This document shows, piece by piece, positions 4,865-7,889 of a stretch of 7,889 nt of DNA. Position numbers and translations under genes: made by a program. Each line of letters starts with the position of its first letter. The first letter of the stretch is position 1. The stretch spans positions 1-7,889 of the forward strand of contig JAJTHJ010000184.1 in assembly GCA_021298875.1 (NCBI GenBank), given 5' to 3'. The notes below the pieces were generated by a model that searched no databases, was not told the origin of the DNA, and worked only from the letters and a program-made list of their open reading frames with translations. This DNA comes from Burkholderiales bacterium. Its GTDB lineage: Bacteria; Pseudomonadota; Gammaproteobacteria; Burkholderiales; Burkholderiaceae_F.

Positions 4865-6046
4865 ATGTCCGACCCCATCGTCATCGTCTCCGCCGCCCGC
4901 ACACCCATTGGCGGCCTGCTCGGCGACTTCGCTTCATTGCAGGCCTGGCAACTGGGCGCCACCGCGATCAAGGCCGCAGTCGAGCGCGCCGGAGTCAAAG
5001 GCGAGGCCATCGACGAAGTGTTGATGGGCTGCTGTCTGATGGCCGGCCAGGGTCAGGCCCCGGCGCGACAGGCGGCGCTTGCCGCCGGGCTGCCGCAGTC
5101 GGCCGGCGCGGTCACGCTCTCAAAGATGTGCGGCTCGGGCATGCGCACGATGATGTTCGCGCACGACATGCTGGTGGCCGGCAGCGCCAAGGTCGTGGTT
5201 GCCGGCGGCATGGAGAGCATGACCAACGCGCCGCACCTGCTGGTCAACGCGCGCAAGGGCTACCGCTACGGCGCGGTCACGGCTTACGACCACATGGCGC
5301 TCGACGGGCTGGAAGACGCCTACGAACGCGGCAAGGCCATGGGCGTCCTCGCCGAGCAATGCGTGGCCAAGTACGCGTTCACGCGCGAGGCGCAGGACGC
5401 CTTTGCCATCGCTTCCACGCAGCGCGCGATTGCCGCCAACAACGACGGCAGCTTTGCCTGGGAGATGGCGCCGGTCAAGATCGCCGGCAAGGGTGGCGAG
5501 GGCAGCATCGACAAAGACGAGCAGCCGTTCAAAGCCAAGCTCGACAAGATCCCGGGGCTGAAGCCCGCGTTCAAAAAGGACGGCACCATCACCGCCGCCA
5601 ACGCGAGTTCGATCTCCGATGGCGCTGCAGCTCTGGTGCTGATGCGCGAGTCCACCGCGACTCAACTGGGCTGCACGCCGATTGCGCGCATCCGCGCGCA
5701 CAGCGTGCACGCGCAGGCGCCGGAGTGGTTCACCACCGCGCCGGTCGGCGCGATCGACAAGGTGCTCGCTCAGACCGGCTGGAAGGCGGCGGACGTGGAC
5801 TTGTGGGAAGTCAACGAAGCCTTCGCCGCGGTCACAATGGCGGCGATGGCCGAGCACAAGCTGCCGCACGACAAGGTGAACATCCACGGCGGCGCTTGTG
5901 CCTTGGGCCACCCGATCGGCGCCTCCGGCGCGCGCATCGTGGTCACGCTGTTGGGCGCGCTGCGCAAGACCGGCGGCAAAAAGGGGATCGCGGCACTGTG
6001 CATCGGCGGCGGCGAGGCCACGGCGCTGGCGCTGGAGATGGTGTAG
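4865..6046 (+). CDS. Acetyl-CoA C-acyltransferase / acetyltransferase (thiolase)
   Basis: 393 residues, the standard length of a biosynthetic-type thiolase (Zoogloea PhaA about 392). All signatures are present: nucleophilic Cys89 in LSKMCGSGM, the block VVAGGMESMTNAPHLL, WEVNEAFA, the catalytic loop GGACALGHPIGASGAR with His349, and Cys379 in ALCIGGGEA. These match Cys89/His348/Cys378 of the Zoogloea enzyme. It condenses two acetyl-CoA or, in the degradative direction, thiolyses 3-ketoacyl-CoA in the cytoplasm. The downstream acyl-CoA dehydrogenase suggests a catabolic role in acyl-CoA or branched-chain amino-acid breakdown, ending in acetyl-CoA. The C-terminal GGGEATALALE, instead of the GGGMG form, is a variant I associate with betaproteobacterial homologues. 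Symbols such as phaA, atoB or bktB cannot be chosen from sequence alone. The gene starts a closely packed cluster; the next start is 3 bp after its stop. Confidence 0.96.
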   Translation: MSDPIVIVSAARTPIGGLLGDFASLQAWQLGATAIKAAVERAGVKGEAIDEVLMGCCLMAGQGQAPARQAALAAGLPQSAGAVTLSKMCGSGMRTMMFAHDMLVAGSAKVVVAGGMESMTNAPHLLVNARKGYRYGAVTAYDHMALDGLEDAYERGKAMGVLAEQCVAKYAFTREAQDAFAIASTQRAIAANNDGSFAWEMAPVKIAGKGGEGSIDKDEQPFKAKLDKIPGLKPAFKKDGTITAANASSISDGAAALVLMRESTATQLGCTPIARIRAHSVHAQAPEWFTTAPVGAIDKVLAQTGWKAADVDLWEVNEAFAAVTMAAMAEHKLPHDKVNIHGGACALGHPIGASGARIVVTLLGALRKTGGKKGIAALCIGGGEATALALEMV

Positions 6047-6049
6047 ACC

Positions 6050-6715
6050 ATGCCCACCGTTCTGATCCTCGGCGCCTCGCGCGGCATCGGCCTGGAGTTC
6101 GTCCGCCAGTACGCGGCCGACGGCTGGCGCGTGCACGCCACCGCGCGCGGGGACGCGGACTTGCAGGCGCTGCGCGCACTGGGGGCGCAGACACATCGGC
6201 TGGAGGCGACCGCCGCCGCCGACTGGCCGGCGCTGGCCGCCGCGCTCGCCGGCGAGCGGCTCGATCTGGCGATCTACAACGCCGGCGTCTTCGGCTCGCG
6301 CAGCGGCAGCGCCGAGCCGCCGAGCCGCGAAGAGTTCGACGCGGTGATGCAATCCAACGTCTTCGGCGCGATGCACGCGCTGGCCGCGCTGGCGCCGCAG
6401 ATTGAGGCGAGCGGCGGCACGCTGGCGTTCGTCACCAGCCAGATGGGCAGCATCGCCGACGCGGCCAGCAGTTACGGCTGGGTCTACCGCGCGAGCAAGG
6501 CGGCGCTGAACATGGCCGTCCATTCGGCGGCGCGCGAGCGGCGCTGCACGCTGCTGTTGCTGCACCCCGGCTGGGTGCGCACCGACATGGGCGGCGCCAA
6601 TGCCACGCTCGACGTCGCCACCAGCGTCGCCGGCCTGCGGCGGGTGATCGCCGGCGCGACCACCGCCGACAACGGCAAGTTCTTCAACTTCACCGGTAAG
6701 GAGCTGCCGTGGTGA
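6050..6715 (+). CDS. Short-chain dehydrogenase/reductase (SDR family)
   Basis: 221 residues, at the short end for classical SDRs. The N-terminal Rossmann motif is VLILGASRGIG (GxxxGxG at residues 8-14), followed by NAG (77-79), the probable catalytic Ser130 in VTSQMGSI, YRASK with Tyr146 and Lys150, and HPGWVRTDMGG (172-182). The layout resembles the CsgA/sniffer-like short SDRs rather than FabG-type enzymes. Arg11 and Arg33 near the cofactor site suggest NADP(H), which is inference. It probably reduces a carbonyl or oxidises a hydroxy-acyl intermediate; the substrate is unknown. It starts 3 bp after the thiolase stop and its TGA overlaps the start of the next gene, indicating one operon with translational coupling. 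Confidence 0.93.
   Translation: MPTVLILGASRGIGLEFVRQYAADGWRVHATARGDADLQALRALGAQTHRLEATAAADWPALAAALAGERLDLAIYNAGVFGSRSGSAEPPSREEFDAVMQSNVFGAMHALAALAPQIEASGGTLAFVTSQMGSIADAASSYGWVYRASKAALNMAVHSAARERRCTLLLLHPGWVRTDMGGANATLDVATSVAGLRRVIAGATTADNGKFFNFTGKELPW
6698..6703 (+). promoter_or_regulatory. Ribosome-binding site deciding the RidA start
   Basis: AAGGAG within the end of the SDR gene lies 8 bp before GTG 6712 and 5 bp before GTG 6709. The 8-bp spacing equals that of the thiolase site, and GTG 6712 forms a GTGA stop/start overlap with the SDR TGA, favouring 6712. Confidence 0.65.
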
Positions 6716-7104
6716 GCGGCGCGCGACGGTTGATCTCCTCCGGCTCCTCGTTCGAGGCGCTCGCCGGCTACAGCCGCGCGGTGGACGACGGCGAGTACGT
6801 GCACGTGGCCGGCACCACCGGCTTCGACTACGCGGCGATGACCATCGCCGACGACCCGGTCGCGCAATGCCACCAGTGCTTCGCCAACGTCGCCGCCGCG
6901 CTGGCGCAGGCCGGGTGCACGCTCGACGACGTGGTGCGGGTGCGCTACTACCTGATCGACGCGAGTCTTTTCGCTGCGCTGGCGCCGCTCTTCGGGCAAT
7001 ACTTTGCCCGCGTGCGGCCGGCGGCGACAGCCATCGTCTGCGGTCTGGTCGACGCGCGCATGAAGCTCGAGATCGAAGTCACCGCGCGCCGCCCTGCCGC
7101 CTGA
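6712..7104 (+). CDS. RidA/YjgF/YER057c/UK114 family protein
   Basis: 130 residues from GTG 6712 (131 from GTG 6709), the usual family length. Visible family features are a YVHVAGTTGFD strand (29-39), the helix CHQCFANVAAALAQAGCTLDDVVRVRYYLID (53-83), and the C-terminal ATAIVCGLVDARMKLEIEVTA, with Arg116 corresponding to the substrate-binding Arg of RidA (E. coli Arg105) and Glu120. RidA members are trimeric cytoplasmic enzymes that hydrolyse reactive enamine/imine intermediates. Conservation of the Arg suggests deaminase activity, but many subgroup members have other or unknown substrates. The gene overlaps the SDR stop and is followed 5 bp later by a membrane-protein gene, so it belongs to the thiolase operon. 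Its N-terminus (SSGSSFEALAGYSRAV) differs from archetypal RidA and fits a subgroup found in catabolic operons. Confidence 0.93.
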   Translation: MSGARRLISSGSSFEALAGYSRAVDDGEYVHVAGTTGFDYAAMTIADDPVAQCHQCFANVAAALAQAGCTLDDVVRVRYYLIDASLFAALAPLFGQYFARVRPAATAIVCGLVDARMKLEIEVTARRPAA

Positions 7105-7109
7105 TTCCA

Positions 7110-7538
7110 GTGCAATTGCCCGCCGCTTTGGTACCCGTCGTCGCCGCCGGTGTGTTCGGCGTGTGCGGCTTGCTGGCCGCCGCAGCGCTCGGTTTTCTTC
7201 TCGGCGACTTCGGCGCCGAGGCGGGCGTGCCGCGCTGGCTGATGATCGCCGTGCCCGGGTTGTTTGCCATGCTCTTCGCGCTGGTCGTCTATCAGGGCGC
7301 CGCGACGCGGGTGACGACGATGGGCCAGTCGCTGTCGCGGGCGTTGTTGGTGGCGTTGCTGACCTGGTTGGCGTTCTCCGCCCTGGCGACCGTGGTGTGG
7401 TGCTTGCCTGAGAACTACGCCGCCTGCCTGTCCAACAGTCTCGTCGTCTCCGGCATCCTGGGCGGCGGCCCGCTGCTGATCGGGGCGCTGGCCGCAGGCT
7501 TTATCGTCGGCACCCTGATCCTGCGCGAGCGCCAGTAG
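7110..7538 (+). CDS. Small four-helix integral membrane protein, unknown function
   Basis: 142 residues from GTG 7110, 5 bp after the RidA stop. An open frame extends upstream through ridA, but that portion is a shadow reading and lacks hydrophobic character. About four membrane helices are visible, at residues 5-31, 41-61, 77-98 and 109-136, with short loops and a charged RERQ tail. The segment around residues 98-107 (CLPENYAACL) holds two Cys facing one side of the membrane. I do not recognise the family. Position within the thiolase/SDR/RidA/acyl-CoA dehydrogenase cluster suggests co-expression, perhaps a transport or membrane-stress role, but nothing in the sequence shows this. Confidence 0.7.
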   Translation: MQLPAALVPVVAAGVFGVCGLLAAAALGFLLGDFGAEAGVPRWLMIAVPGLFAMLFALVVYQGAATRVTTMGQSLSRALLVALLTWLAFSALATVVWCLPENYAACLSNSLVVSGILGGGPLLIGALAAGFIVGTLILRERQ

Positions 7539-7555
7539 CGCGCCGTTCCCTGTCC

Positions 7556-7889
7556 ATGCTGCTCACCGAAGAACACCGCCTGCTGCGCGACACCCTGCGC
7601 GAGTTTGCCGCCACCCGGCTGGCGCCGCACGCCGCCGCGTGGGACCGCGACCACAGCTTCCCGCGCGAGCCGCTGCGCGAACTCGCCGCGCTCGGCCGCT
7701 TCGGCATCGCGGTGCCGGAGCAATGGGGCGGCGCCGGCATGGACTACATGGCGGTCGCGGTGGCGCTGGAAGAAATCGCCGCCGGCGACGGCGGCACCTC
7801 GACCGTCGCCAGCGTCAACAATTCGCCGGTGTGCGCGATCCTGCTGCGCCATAGCTCGGAGGCGCAGAAGGAACAGTGGTTAAAGCCGC
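7556..7889 (+). CDS. Acyl-CoA dehydrogenase, N-terminal part (3' end outside window)
   Basis: The frame from ATG 7556 stays open to the window edge, giving 111 residues. It starts with LTEEHRLLRDTLREFAATRLAPHAAAWDRDHSFP (the N-terminal all-alpha domain of acyl-CoA dehydrogenases), continues with LAALGRFGIAVPEQWGGAGMDYMAVAVALEEIAAGDGGTS (about 46-85), the family's characteristic GGxG/xxxEEIA block, and ends in ILLRHSSEAQKEQWLKP, just before the FAD-binding middle domain. The enzyme would oxidise an acyl-CoA to the 2-enoyl-CoA using FAD and pass electrons to ETF. With a thiolase in the same cluster, a role in beta-oxidation or in isovaleryl/branched-chain acyl-CoA breakdown is likely; the chain-length class cannot be judged because the catalytic Glu is not in view. 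It starts 17 bp after the upstream stop, with no strong Shine-Dalgarno sequence. Confidence 0.93.
   Translation, partial: MLLTEEHRLLRDTLREFAATRLAPHAAAWDRDHSFPREPLRELAALGRFGIAVPEQWGGAGMDYMAVAVALEEIAAGDGGTSTVASVNNSPVCAILLRHSSEAQKEQWLKP

Noticed and set aside
5120..6565. 481-codon minus-strand frame (and a 425-codon plus-strand frame at 5128-6405) over the thiolase/SDR genes
   Set aside because: Both are frame shadows of two well-supported enzymes; composition is typical of GC-rich antisense or off-frame reading.

Overview
The window is GC-rich (visibly well above 60%) chromosomal DNA with almost all recognisable genes on the + strand. The gene content points to a proteobacterium, most likely a betaproteobacterium of the Rhodocyclales/Burkholderiales type: AceK, a thiolase whose internal sequence resembles those of the Thauera/Azoarcus group, a LysE/RhtB exporter, and clusters of GC-rich hairpin repeats. 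This taxonomic reading is inference from protein style; no rRNA or other marker is present.

Layout. (1) 1-1112: the end of an ABC/AAA-type ATPase gene and a 202-residue partner that looks like the small second subunit of ATPase-plus-effector defence pairs (MAD3/MAD4-like or OLD/Toprim-like). This is probably the right edge of an accessory or defence island whose remainder lies to the left. (2) 1116-1649: a stand-alone GNAT acetyltransferase of the type usually fused to a MarR domain. (3) 1650-1971: a 322-bp gene-free stretch packed with GC-rich hairpins and inverted repeats, including what looks like one repeat split by about 230 bp. (4) 1972-4442: a LysE/RhtB exporter followed 5 bp later by aceK (isocitrate dehydrogenase kinase/phosphatase), with all the active-site residues checked intact. 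(5) 4415-4841: a compact 427-bp unit consisting of a DUF559 (PD-(D/E)XK, Vsr-like) endonuclease gene bounded by two 38-bp inverted repeats, each of which ends in a perfect hairpin. A third copy of the same 38-bp repeat, 37/38 identical to the right-hand one, lies at 1739-1776. (6) 4865-7889: a tightly packed acyl-CoA gene cluster: thiolase, SDR, RidA-family protein, small four-helix membrane protein and the start of an acyl-CoA dehydrogenase that runs off the window.

How it fits together. AceK sets flux between the TCA cycle and the glyoxylate shunt, and the thiolase/acyl-CoA dehydrogenase cluster produces acetyl-CoA, so both halves deal with growth on acetyl-CoA-yielding substrates (fatty acids, or branched-chain amino acids such as leucine). 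The DUF559/repeat unit sits between them, supplies the stop codon and last residues of aceK, and abuts the ribosome-binding site of the thiolase. The most interesting signal is this minimal endonuclease gene with terminal inverted hairpins, together with the related repeat elsewhere in the window: it looks like a very small mobile unit or a repeat family with its own associated nuclease.
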